A DNA stretch of 64,000 nucleotides from Paraglaciecola sp. L1A13 (GTDB lineage: Bacteria; Pseudomonadota; Gammaproteobacteria; Enterobacterales; Alteromonadaceae), in NCBI RefSeq assembly GCF_009796745.1, contig NZ_CP047024.1, positions 3,162,001-3,226,000 of the forward strand. The letters run 5' to 3'. The stretch's first letter is position 1; every line of letters begins with the position of its first letter. The notes beneath the pieces were generated by a model that saw nothing but the letters and a program-made list of their open reading frames with translations, made no database searches and had not been told where the DNA came from. This document shows, piece by piece, positions 25,991 to 34,575 of this stretch. Made by a program: the position numbers and the translations under genes.

Positions 25991-26043
25991 GCTAAAGCGA
26001 TATCGTACGTAATGTTGCTCTTATCCGCATCGTCTGGGGCCAT

Positions 26044-26970
26044 TTATTCCAGACGGTGATCTTGCGGCTGAATAGGTTCTGGTAGCACTTTCTCACCCAA
26101 AATATCCAGTAAGTTAATTTCAATCGTTCGGGAAATAGCATGCAAAGGTAAATGGTTTGCAGAAAGACCAAAGGGCTGTGCCAACTCTTCACTTAACGCA
26201 TCTAAGCCAAAGAAGGTGTAAGCGATAATAGCGCTAAATAAAGGCGTAACTAATCCTTGTGATGCCACAATACCAAAGGGCAAAATAAAACAATATAAAT
26301 AGGCTGTACGCTGAACGAGTAACATATACGCAAACGGTAGCGGGGTATTTTGAATACGCTCACAAGATGCCTGCACGTCGGCCAAAGCCGTAATCTGTTT
26401 ATTCAAACTGGCCAATAAAATGTCTGAAAATAAATTTTTTCGTCGGCAATCTGCCAATTTTTGTCCAATCAAGCGCAATATGGCATCAGGCAAGCTATTC
26501 GCTCTTTGCAAAAATAGTGCATCATCTTGTGTTACATACTTTTCAATATCAGGCCAAGGGTCTGACTGACGTAATTCATGGCGTAGTGCATGGCCAAATG
26601 CGATGATCAGATTTATTGCATAACGTTGTGCAAATGCGCCTTCTTCATCATTACCATCAATATACGTCACCAACTGTCGGGACAAACTGCGCGATGCCAC
26701 AATTAAATGCCCCCATTGCTTTCGCGCTTCCCACCAGCGGTCATAACTAGCGTTATTTCTAAAACCAAGAAATAACGATAATGCCACACCGAATAATGCC
26801 ACTGGAGCCAAAGTAAAGTGTGGAAAAACAGCGGGATAATAATACTGGGTAAAAGCAACGCCAATGCCTAACAGCGTGATAAAAATTATTTTGCCATAAA
26901 TTAGCGGCAAAACTGATCCACGTAGAATGAAAAATAATCTAAATGAATGAGGAGTATCGCGAATAATCAT
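26044..26970 (-). CDS. Bestrophin-family membrane protein (putative anion channel)
   Basis: 308 residues, the normal size of bacterial bestrophins, which form pentameric ion channels in the inner membrane. Conserved marks: N-terminal RGSVLPLIYGKI, SLFLGFRNNASYDRWWEARK (about 65-84), LPFAYMLLVQRTAYLYC, FGLDALSEELAQPFG and the C-terminal LPLHAISRTIEINL. Ion selectivity cannot be read from the sequence. GAGGT precedes ATG 26970. Convergent with the DUF1624 remnant; monocistronic. Confidence 0.9.
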   Translation of the reverse strand: MIIRDTPHSFRLFFILRGSVLPLIYGKIIFITLLGIGVAFTQYYYPAVFPHFTLAPVALFGVALSLFLGFRNNASYDRWWEARKQWGHLIVASRSLSRQLVTYIDGNDEEGAFAQRYAINLIIAFGHALRHELRQSDPWPDIEKYVTQDDALFLQRANSLPDAILRLIGQKLADCRRKNLFSDILLASLNKQITALADVQASCERIQNTPLPFAYMLLVQRTAYLYCFILPFGIVASQGLVTPLFSAIIAYTFFGLDALSEELAQPFGLSANHLPLHAISRTIEINLLDILGEKVLPEPIQPQDHRLE

Positions 26971-27440
26971 AAGTACCTCAATCCTGAAATTAAGCTCAGT
27001 ATTATAAAGCTAAAAGTGGGATCCGTTTGTTAATAAATTGAGTAATAAATAATGTATACAAAACGTTGTGGCACGCAAGGAGTTAGCCTGTTAATAGTTA
27101 AAGTTCTTAGGCTGCCCTAGATACTAGATACTGCCATTTTCAGTCATAGCTAGGTGATAAAAGGCTTAGGCAAAAAGTCCCAGTCATCCCGACATTATCT
27201 CCTCGCGCTTTCGATGTTTCCTCTCAGATAGATGGAAGCAGCGCAGGTTGGGTGAGTTTTGTGGTCTGAATACAGGCGATAACCTAATTTTAGTAGCGCT
27301 ACAGTAATAGATTTTATTTTGAACTAGATTTACCCTAGTTGCATTGAAATATGCGTAACTGAAAAACTTGAACGAAGTTCCCTTGTCACTGGGTCTGATA
27401 TATATCTGCCTTAAAGAAACCAACAAGATAGTGAGCAATA
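26971..27440. other. Intergenic stretch between divergent genes, nothing recognised
   Basis: 470 bp between the bestrophin and the glutamate synthase-like gene. It should hold both promoters. No convincing ORF, hairpin, tRNA or operator was seen; short ORFs here lack SDs and family-like sequence. Confidence 0.5.
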
Positions 27441-29072
27441 ATGGAAAAAAAATTAAAAGAAATCGCCATATGGACTGCTATAGCGATACTAGTCGTCAGT
27501 TTATTCTGGCTTTCTGCATTATGGTTATTCGTGCTGCTTATCCCGCTCGTGGCGCTAGCCTACTCTGACTACAATCAAACCAGCCACAGTATATTACGCA
27601 ACTATCCGATAGTCGGTCATGGCCGCTGGATAATGGAACGCTTGAGGCCGTTCGTTCGTCAGTATTTTTTCGAATCAGAAACGGACGGCAAGCCTATTAG
27701 CAGAATGTTCAGATCATTGATTTACCAGCGCGCAAAAGGAAGTTTAGATTCAAATCCTTATGGCACAAAGATCGATACCCAACGCGTAGGCTACGAGTGG
27801 ATAGGCCATTCAATGGCAGCTAAGCATCACGACAGCGATCGTCCCGCTCCTCGTATTATGGTTGGTGGACCTGATTGCACGCAGCCTTACGAGGCTAGCT
27901 TTTTTAATATCTCCGCGATGAGCTTCGGTGCCTTAAGTGACAACGCCATACGTGCTTTAAATAAAGGGGCTTCAATTGGCGGCTTTTATCACAACACAGG
28001 TGAAGGTAGCGTTAGCGACTACCATCTAGAAAATGGCGGAGATATAGTATGGCAAATCGGAACAGGCTATTTTGGTTGTCGTGACAAAGAAGGTAAATTT
28101 GATCCTGAGGCCTTTCAAAAAATTGCGCAAAATGATGTCATTAAAATGATTGAGATAAAACTCAGTCAAGGGGCGAAGCCTGGTCATGGCGGCTTGTTAC
28201 CAGCCGATAAAAACACCAACGAAATAGCCCGTATTCGTCTTGTCGAGCCCGGTACCCAAGTCGACTCGCCACCTTCACACAGTGCATTTGATACTCCCCT
28301 TGAAATGATGCAATTCATCAAACAGTTACGTGAGCTATCTGACGGTAAGCCCGTAGGGTTTAAATTATGTATCGGTCGTGCCAGCGAATTTGTGGCCGTG
28401 TGTAAAGCGATGCTCGAAACAGGCATAAAACCAGATTTTATTACCGTTGACGGTGGCGAAGGTGGCACTGGCGCAGCACCGCTAGAGTTTTCCAACTCAG
28501 TAGGTATGCCATTGCGTGAAGCACTGTCATTTGTTTGTGATGTGCTCGTTGGCTTTGATCTTAAAAAAGACATACGTGTTATTGCCAGTGGCAAAACCTT
28601 TAGCGGTTTTCATTTAGTGAAGAATTTAGCCCTTGGGGCCGATATGTGTAACAGCGCTCGGGGCATGATGGTCGCTCTTGGATGCGTGCAATCATTAGAG
28701 TGCAATACCAATAAATGCCCTACAGGTATCGCTACCCAAGATCCTAAGTTAACCCGAGGCTTAGTGGTACCCGATAAAGCTGAGCGCGTAGCGCGCTATC
28801 ATAAAGCCACGGTCAATTCAGCATTAGAGATCATTGCTTCAGCAGGACTACGTGACACGTCCGATTTAAATCGCTCACATATATTCCGCCGAGTTAGCGA
28901 AACAGAAGTTCGCCGTTTCGATGAGATTTACGCCAGTCCAGTTCCGGGTAGCTTCTTTCACGAAGATACCCCAACCAAATTTGCTCAAGCACTAGCTGAG
29001 TCTTGTGCAGAAAGTTTTTTGCCGAAACATTTTGTCGCTGAAACAGATGAGGGTTTAAAAGAGGTGAGTTAA
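27441..29072 (+). CDS. FMN-binding glutamate synthase-family protein
   Basis: 543 residues. Two N-terminal membrane helices (about 12-45), then a domain equivalent to the central FMN barrel of glutamate synthase (GltB): ISAMSFGALSDNAIRALNKG, GDIVWQIGTGYFGCRD, KPGHGGLLPA, FITVDGGEGGTGAAP and the Fe-S cysteines of CNTNKCPTGIATQDP. The glutaminase and FAD parts are absent, so its reaction is not known; stand-alone members may oxidise or reduce other substrates with FMN and a 3Fe-4S cluster. Monocistronic, ended by the hairpin at 29100. Confidence 0.88.
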   Translation: MEKKLKEIAIWTAIAILVVSLFWLSALWLFVLLIPLVALAYSDYNQTSHSILRNYPIVGHGRWIMERLRPFVRQYFFESETDGKPISRMFRSLIYQRAKGSLDSNPYGTKIDTQRVGYEWIGHSMAAKHHDSDRPAPRIMVGGPDCTQPYEASFFNISAMSFGALSDNAIRALNKGASIGGFYHNTGEGSVSDYHLENGGDIVWQIGTGYFGCRDKEGKFDPEAFQKIAQNDVIKMIEIKLSQGAKPGHGGLLPADKNTNEIARIRLVEPGTQVDSPPSHSAFDTPLEMMQFIKQLRELSDGKPVGFKLCIGRASEFVAVCKAMLETGIKPDFITVDGGEGGTGAAPLEFSNSVGMPLREALSFVCDVLVGFDLKKDIRVIASGKTFSGFHLVKNLALGADMCNSARGMMVALGCVQSLECNTNKCPTGIATQDPKLTRGLVVPDKAERVARYHKATVNSALEIIASAGLRDTSDLNRSHIFRRVSETEVRRFDEIYASPVPGSFFHEDTPTKFAQALAESCAESFLPKHFVAETDEGLKEVS

Positions 29073-29099
29073 TCTTTCTTATGATTAACGTGCGTTACA

Positions 29100-29138
29100 G
29101 ATAATAAAAAAGAGAGCAATGCTCTCTTTTTTATTATC
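29100..29138. terminator. Bidirectional rho-independent terminator
   Basis: A perfect 18-bp stem, GATAATAAAAAAGAGAGC / GCTCTCTTTTTTATTATC, with loop AAT. It has T-runs in both directions and sits between the convergent glutamate synthase-like gene and thrE. Confidence 0.92.
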
Positions 29139-29169
29139 TCAAATCAACTGGCAACTCTTTTTGTGCAAG

Positions 29170-30396
29170 CTATAACGCCTTTTTCGTTGGCATCACAACG
29201 TTAGCAAAGATTAAACCAGCAATCAGTGACATAAATATCAAAAAGGTTTCTTGGCCGATATGTTCTGCTTGCACGAAGTCTTGCCCTGATACGAAAGAGT
29301 TTAAACCAATATAAGTTTTTGAACCTGGCACCAGCACAATTAAGCCTTGCATGCTCACCAACGACGCTGGTGCGTTAGCAATACGGGTGAATAAATTTGC
29401 GTAAACGCCCAGTGCAAATGCACCTACAAAGGTGCTTAAGCCTTGCTCAAAATAAGCCGAGCTCCACACTGTTGCACCATAACCAATAAAGCCTGATAAC
29501 AACGCCCACGGGATATGCTTTACTCTGGTTCTGAATATCACTACTAGGGCCAAACAGAGCATAAATATAGCGAACCAACGCGTCCATTCTGGTAATGAAT
29601 AGGCAACCTGTGATTCATTCGCCCCGAACAAACCAAAGCCAATGCTGATCCCTAGAAATGCGCCAAAATACAATTTGAATAATTGCATGACCGCATCCAT
29701 TATCCGAGCCGTACCTGACACCAAATTACGTGAAGATAATTCAGCTAACCCCATGGTTAACGCCAAACCCGGCACTAAAATAATAACCGATGAAAGCACC
29801 ACCAGCGGAATATTAATCCCATGATCAAAGTAAAAGCTGATAGCACAGGCCACCAACCCCGCGATAAGTGATGCAGCGGGCTCTAACATCAACGTGACGC
29901 GTTTTGATATTTGCGACCACAAGACTAAAAAGTACACTATCAAACCGATTAGGGCGGTCCATAGTATTTCCTGCCAACTCGCCCCCATCAACATGGCAAA
30001 GGCACCCGTGGCGCCACAAAAACCTAGCCCAGTTAATACTTTGCCATAAGGACTCGGCATTTGATTAATCACATCTAGTTGATAATCCGCTTCTTCAAGA
30101 CCGACCTCTCCGGCCAGCAGACGCGTTGCCAATTCGTCTGTACGCGATAAGGCGTTCATATCGTAATCACCGGGCTGCACGCGCACTGAGTGATTGTATT
30201 CATCTTCGCGTCTGTCGCTCCAAATTACGAACGTCAACGCGGTAGGGGTAGCAATAAAAGAAGCTCGAACACCCAGATAAGTAGCGAGCTCAGTCAGATA
30301 GGCTTCTAAGCGAAACGCAGGTGTACCGTATTTGTGCAACATAATGCCCAATTTAACGATAAATTTTCGAATTTGAATAAACTCTGCTGTATTCAC
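29170..30396 (-). CDS. Threonine/serine exporter family protein (ThrE-type)
   Basis: 408 residues: a soluble N-terminal stretch (about 1-120, IRKFIVKLGIMLHKYGTPAF, then FIATPTALTFVIW) belonging to the ThrE/DUF1212 region, followed by two blocks of about five membrane helices each, the second corresponding to DUF3815. Both parts are fused here as in ThrE of Corynebacterium. Predicted to expel threonine/serine, by family only. The start is GTG at 30396, with AAGG about eight bases upstream. Convergent with 27441-29072. Confidence 0.88.
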   Translation of the reverse strand: MNTAEFIQIRKFIVKLGIMLHKYGTPAFRLEAYLTELATYLGVRASFIATPTALTFVIWSDRREDEYNHSVRVQPGDYDMNALSRTDELATRLLAGEVGLEEADYQLDVINQMPSPYGKVLTGLGFCGATGAFAMLMGASWQEILWTALIGLIVYFLVLWSQISKRVTLMLEPAASLIAGLVACAISFYFDHGINIPLVVLSSVIILVPGLALTMGLAELSSRNLVSGTARIMDAVMQLFKLYFGAFLGISIGFGLFGANESQVAYSLPEWTRWFAIFMLCLALVVIFRTRVKHIPWALLSGFIGYGATVWSSAYFEQGLSTFVGAFALGVYANLFTRIANAPASLVSMQGLIVLVPGSKTYIGLNSFVSGQDFVQAEHIGQETFLIFMSLIAGLIFANVVMPTKKAL

Positions 30397-30695
30397 TTAA
30401 CACGCCTTATCATCATAAATATTTAACTGAAACCGTCGGCTTATACCGAATTCTCGCGGATTCTAGTGACAATTAGACCGCTGCACAACGCACATTTATT
30501 ACCCATGTTGGATTAAAAAAACTAATCCTTAATTTCCTGATGAGCTACCTAACAAATTAAAATTTCCACAGTCGGTATCACGCCCGATCTTATATCTCCG
30601 ATTAGTGCTTAATTTTTCTTAAGGATTGAATTTCAATAAAACAGCATCAGTTCTACACAGTGAACAAATTTTTAACTTTATCAGGAGAAAGTAAC

Positions 30696-31376
30696 ATGGC
30701 TAAAGAGAAAGTCGTATTAATTACTGGTGCATCAAGCGGCATCGGTGAAATGACTGCAAAAATTCTTGTGCAAAATGGTCATAAAGTGATTCTAACCGCC
30801 CGTAGACAAAAGCAATTAGACGAACTCGTAGATTACTTAGGTGAAGAGCATGCCTTTGCAGTTGCCGCCGATGCCACTAACATTGACGAGCTAAATAAGG
30901 TTGTTCAGGCAGGACTGGAGAAGTTTGGTCGCTTGGACGTAGCATTTGCCAACGCCGGAACAGGCGTGTCTACTTCCGGCACAGAGAAAGGTGATCCAGA
31001 CGAGTGGAACGCTATGCTCAGTATCAATATTAACGCACTGCTTTACACTGCCAAGCTTACCCTCCCCCATTTGCGTGAGTCTGTGGGACAATTCATTATC
31101 ACCAGTTCAGCCGCGGGCCGTCGACCCATTAAAGGCTCGGTTTACGGCGCAAGTAAATGGTTCGCTTACGGATTCGGCCAAAATCTGGCTGAAGAAATGG
31201 CCGACTGGGGAGGCAGATGCACCACTATTACACCTGGTATGGTAAATACGCCCTTCTTCGATGAAGCTAAACCTGACAAACTTGCCCCTGTTGACGTAGC
31301 CGAGGCGGTCTTATTCGCCATAGAGGCTGACAAGCGCAATTCAGTGCGAGAAATATTCTTAATGCCCACGAACTGA
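30696..31376 (+). CDS. Short-chain dehydrogenase/reductase (SDR)
   Basis: Classical SDR of 226 residues. ATG 30696 is chosen since AGGAG lies eight bases upstream; an in-frame GTG at 30660 would add 12 residues. Cofactor motif TGASSGIG (about 10-17), ADATN, NAG (FANAGTG), catalytic Ser in ITSSAAG and YGASK with Tyr/Lys. RRQKQL at the second strand suggests NADP. Substrate unknown; sequence style is that of the YdfG/serine 3-dehydrogenase-like group. Monocistronic. Confidence 0.9.
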   Translation: MAKEKVVLITGASSGIGEMTAKILVQNGHKVILTARRQKQLDELVDYLGEEHAFAVAADATNIDELNKVVQAGLEKFGRLDVAFANAGTGVSTSGTEKGDPDEWNAMLSININALLYTAKLTLPHLRESVGQFIITSSAAGRRPIKGSVYGASKWFAYGFGQNLAEEMADWGGRCTTITPGMVNTPFFDEAKPDKLAPVDVAEAVLFAIEADKRNSVREIFLMPTN

Positions 31377-31486
31377 TCGGTCATTGACTAGGCTTACGAT
31401 TTAACTGGCCTAATTTATAAACCCACAACGTCTTACAGCGATTGTCCGCCGCAAGACCGAGCGACTGGTAAAGTACTTTCTGTATG

Positions 31487-31556
31487 GTCGGGCATCGAAT
31501 GTCGGGCATCGAATGTCGGGCATCGAATGTCGGACATCGAATGTCGGGCATGGAAT
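31487..31556. repeat. Five tandem copies of a 14-bp repeat
   Basis: Unit GTCGGGCATCGAAT occurs at 31487, 31501, 31515, 31529 (GTCGGACATCGAAT) and 31543 (GTCGGGCATGGAAT), head to tail with no spacer. It lies 110 bp after the SDR stop in a 530-bp gap with no supported gene. Such a short, spacer-free array is a minisatellite, not CRISPR. Confidence 0.95.
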
Positions 31557-31909
31557 GACGGCACTCGGTGATCCTTGTGTATTGCACAGCACGCCATATG
31601 TGCAGCTCGAAAATCATTCAAACCCGATTTAGTGATAGCTATCATGGCCCAATAAGCTCCGACACTTATTTCCATAATTTTAGTTAGATATTGTATTTAA
31701 AAAAACATATCACTTAACACCAACAGCCAAGCTGTATTTCATTTTATATTCAACCACTATCTGTTCTCATTTATGACTGTTAAATAGTCTTCCACCGGAC
31801 TATATTATTGAATTATATCTTGCATATTAACGGGATATTTTATCGTCGAACATGCGTAACATTTTATCTAATTCCGGCTTGTAATGGATTTTTCTATATG
31901 GGGGAAACA

Positions 31910-33157
31910 ATGAATATACTGTTTAAACTGTTTATTTCGCTGGGAAGCATTAATCTTCTTAGTCCCGTAATCGCTCAAACTGAAACCAGTAATTCGCCCA
32001 GCGACCCAGGCAAAAAGTTGATCCAAGGTCAATGCACTGTGTGCCATCAGCTCAATCGGATCACGCAAAGTTCTGGCTATACTCGATCCGGCTGGCAAGA
32101 ATTGATTGCGACTATGGTGAACTTAGATGGGAATCCAAACCGTGAAATGATAACGGCTTACCTAGCGAATCACTTTCCTCAAAATAGCAAGAACAGCCCT
32201 CAGTTACTCTCTGGCAGCACGTCGATCACTTTCAAAGAATGGACAGTACCTACCTTAGGCCAACGGGCTAGAGATCCAATACAAACACCCGATGGGGCCA
32301 TATGGTGGGCAGGACAATGGGGAAATCTAATTGGCAAAATCGACCCAACAAATAATGAAATGACCGAATACCCGCTGCCAGTAGGCTCAATGCCCCACTC
32401 AGTCACGCACGACCAAGCGGGAAATATATGGTACACAGGCAACAAAAACGGCACTGTGGGTAAGCTCACTCCTAGTACTGGCGAGATAACCACTTTTAAA
32501 ATGCCAGACCCTGATGCCAAAGATCCTCATACGGCTATTTTCGATAGTAAAGGTGCTATGTGGTTTACATTGCAGCACAGCAATATGGTCGGCAGACTTA
32601 TACCTGAGACGGGCGATATTAAGCTTGTCACAATGCCAACCAAAAACTCTCGGCCATATGGCATAAAATTAGACTCTAACGGTAACCCATGGGTAGCGTG
32701 TAATGGCAGCAACTGCCTAGTAAAAGTCAATTCACAGACAATGCAATTACATGAATATAAGCTCCCAGACCCAGCAACAACCGTTCGGCGTCTCGATTTC
32801 GCCAGTGACGGCATGCTGTGGTATGTCAACTCCAGCCAAGGCCGCTTGGGCCGGTTCGATCCTGTTAGTGGTATAGCAAAAGAATGGTCATCTCCCAGTG
32901 GCCCGAAATCCCATCCTTATGCCATAGCGGTGGTCGATAAGGTAATTTGGTACAACGAGTCTGGCATGAGGCCCGATACACTCGTTAGGTTTGAACCTAA
33001 CACGGAAACATTTCAGAGCTGGCCAATCCCCTCTGGCGATGTATACGCCGGGATAGTAAGACATATGCGAGCAACGCGTGAAGGTAATCTGCTGATACAT
33101 CAAAGCAGCACCAACCGGATTATTTTAGTCACCCCCCAATATAGCATCAAATTTTGA
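31910..33157 (+). CDS. Secreted cytochrome c / Vgb-like beta-propeller protein
   Basis: 415 residues from ATG 31910, preceded by GGGGGAA; a more upstream ATG would spoil the signal peptide. Signal peptide about 1-22 with likely cleavage after VIA. A short heme-binding segment with CTVCH (CxxCH, about 42-46) comes first, followed by a propeller of Vgb (virginiamycin B lyase) type: repeated units such as DGAIWWAGQWGNLIGKIDP, GNIWYTGNKNGTVGKL, GAMWFTLQHSNMVGRL and GMLWYVNSSQGRLGRF. Periplasmic; electron transfer or lactone cleavage cannot be decided. Antibiotic resistance should not be assumed. Confidence 0.85.
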   Translation: MNILFKLFISLGSINLLSPVIAQTETSNSPSDPGKKLIQGQCTVCHQLNRITQSSGYTRSGWQELIATMVNLDGNPNREMITAYLANHFPQNSKNSPQLLSGSTSITFKEWTVPTLGQRARDPIQTPDGAIWWAGQWGNLIGKIDPTNNEMTEYPLPVGSMPHSVTHDQAGNIWYTGNKNGTVGKLTPSTGEITTFKMPDPDAKDPHTAIFDSKGAMWFTLQHSNMVGRLIPETGDIKLVTMPTKNSRPYGIKLDSNGNPWVACNGSNCLVKVNSQTMQLHEYKLPDPATTVRRLDFASDGMLWYVNSSQGRLGRFDPVSGIAKEWSSPSGPKSHPYAIAVVDKVIWYNESGMRPDTLVRFEPNTETFQSWPIPSGDVYAGIVRHMRATREGNLLIHQSSTNRIILVTPQYSIKF

Positions 33158-33549
33158 TTTACCAATACGCTAGGTGCATTTCCCTAGTGAAGATAATTAC
33201 CACGTATATGGCAATAACCACGACGTTTGGTGGCTGTTGTATGGCCACTGCGGCTAGGTGTAAAGTTCACTAGGTGTAAAGTTATTAGCGCTATCCTCTG
33301 GTGACGCTTAGAGCGTGTCAGACTCTTTTACAGTATTTCATTAAAGCAATATTCTATTTGCCATTCTCAAGGATAAGGCCTTGAAGTATTGGGTAAATAT
33401 ATTCTCTGGTTTAAAAAATGCATTATACATCTAGCAATACAATTACGGATGTTGTTATGCCCTATTTCTTGATGTTAGCGGACATATATCAATAAATTTA
33501 TTTTTGAAAAATACAAATTGTATCAAGACAAAAAATAGGAGAGTTTTTT
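33158..33549. other. Intergenic stretch with a short direct duplication
   Basis: No gene seen. CTAGGTGTAAAGTTCA (33254-33269) is followed directly by CTAGGTGTAAAGTTAT (33270-33285), a 16-bp tandem duplication with two end mismatches. The SD AGGAGA for the next gene is at the right end. Confidence 0.55.
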
Positions 33550-34209
33550 ATGTCACATAAAATCACGTTAATGCTGCTTGTTATCAGTTGTAGTTTTATT
33601 ATCGGCAATGCAAAAGATGCTAATGCTTCATTATTGACTGATGCAGATGGATTAAATGTTGGAATGTTTGTAGAGGGATCAACTAACAACTTGTTCGGCC
33701 TTGTTGGTACAGGGGTCGACGCAAATAATTTAGCTACGGGATATATACCTAATGTAACGTTTGGTCCAACACTTCCTGCAGTGATCCCCGACAATACGCA
33801 AATGGCGGTTACTTTTTTTGACGAATTAATCACTATTCGACAATTTTTAAATAGTTCCGGTAACGATCCTAGTGGTTTTTTCTCGATCACAGACGGCTGG
33901 AATATGATTATCGAAGATATTGAATGGCCTGATGGAAGTGAAATTATTGGTGCAACTATTAGCGACAGCACTTTTTTATCTGCGTTTACTGTGGATTTTA
34001 CAGCCACTAGTGTCAGTCTACTTTACGCCGGAAACGAACAGATATTAATAGATGACGAATTAGTCGCTACATTAAATCTAGAGGTCGCTCGCCCCACTGT
34101 GAATGCATCAGCACCCGCAATGGGCTTAGTAATCGTCCTCAGCGGTTTTATCTGCGCTTTCCTAAGAAAAAAGAGAACGCCACTCACTCACATTTTATTT
34201 TGGCGCTAG
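33550..34209 (+). CDS. Secreted protein with PEP-CTERM-like C-terminal sorting signal
   Basis: 219 residues: signal peptide (about 1-26, ending GNAKDANA), a beta-rich body rich in Asn, Thr and Asp without Cys pairs, and a C-terminal tripartite signal: NASAPAMG (about 184-191), a hydrophobic helix (about 191-205) and RKKR (206-209). The SAP form instead of PEP is a variant seen in Alteromonadales. Ten residues follow the basic cluster, more than usual. Presumed exosortase-processed surface or matrix protein; body function unknown. AGGAGA precedes ATG. Confidence 0.7.
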   Translation: MSHKITLMLLVISCSFIIGNAKDANASLLTDADGLNVGMFVEGSTNNLFGLVGTGVDANNLATGYIPNVTFGPTLPAVIPDNTQMAVTFFDELITIRQFLNSSGNDPSGFFSITDGWNMIIEDIEWPDGSEIIGATISDSTFLSAFTVDFTATSVSLLYAGNEQILIDDELVATLNLEVARPTVNASAPAMGLVIVLSGFICAFLRKKRTPLTHILFWR

Positions 34210-34275
34210 GGTCGCCATCTATGGCATAGGTAACGCTATAAAACGCTAAATACGATAGTGCTAAAATTCAATATC

Positions 34276-34302
34276 ACGCCCATCTTCTGTGGGCGTTTGT
34301 GT
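34276..34302 (+). terminator. Probable terminator of the PEP-CTERM-like gene
   Basis: ACGCCCA / TGGGCGT stem with a seven-base loop at 34276-34296, then TTGTGTT. Located 67 bp past the stop. Confidence 0.65.
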
Positions 34303-34575
34303 TCAATATCCCTCAGTTAAAACCTCGTTGCAGTTCAAATTCACAAGCCAGTATTTTTTATCAATATTTGGCATTTTTCTTGTGCGTATTTGTATGTACC
34401 TCCATGACTTCTGCCAAGTTTTGTCTAGAAGTGCCAAGTAATTGTCAAGGAAGGTAAAGATTTCGTAAAGACCAGTTACACAGGTGAACTTATCGTTTAA
34501 ATAGTCAGTCGGAATCGCAAACCATCATCAATCATTGATGAAGCACCGCATATCTATAATAAATCTGGAGATACA

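Noticed and set aside
31487-31556. Possible CRISPR array
   Set aside because: 14-bp units are head to tail without spacers, and no cas genes are present.
31381-31675. Overlapping minus-strand ORFs of 60-80 codons over the 14-bp repeats
   Set aside because: Their repetitive sequence is only the minisatellite read in frame; no SD or family-like sequence.
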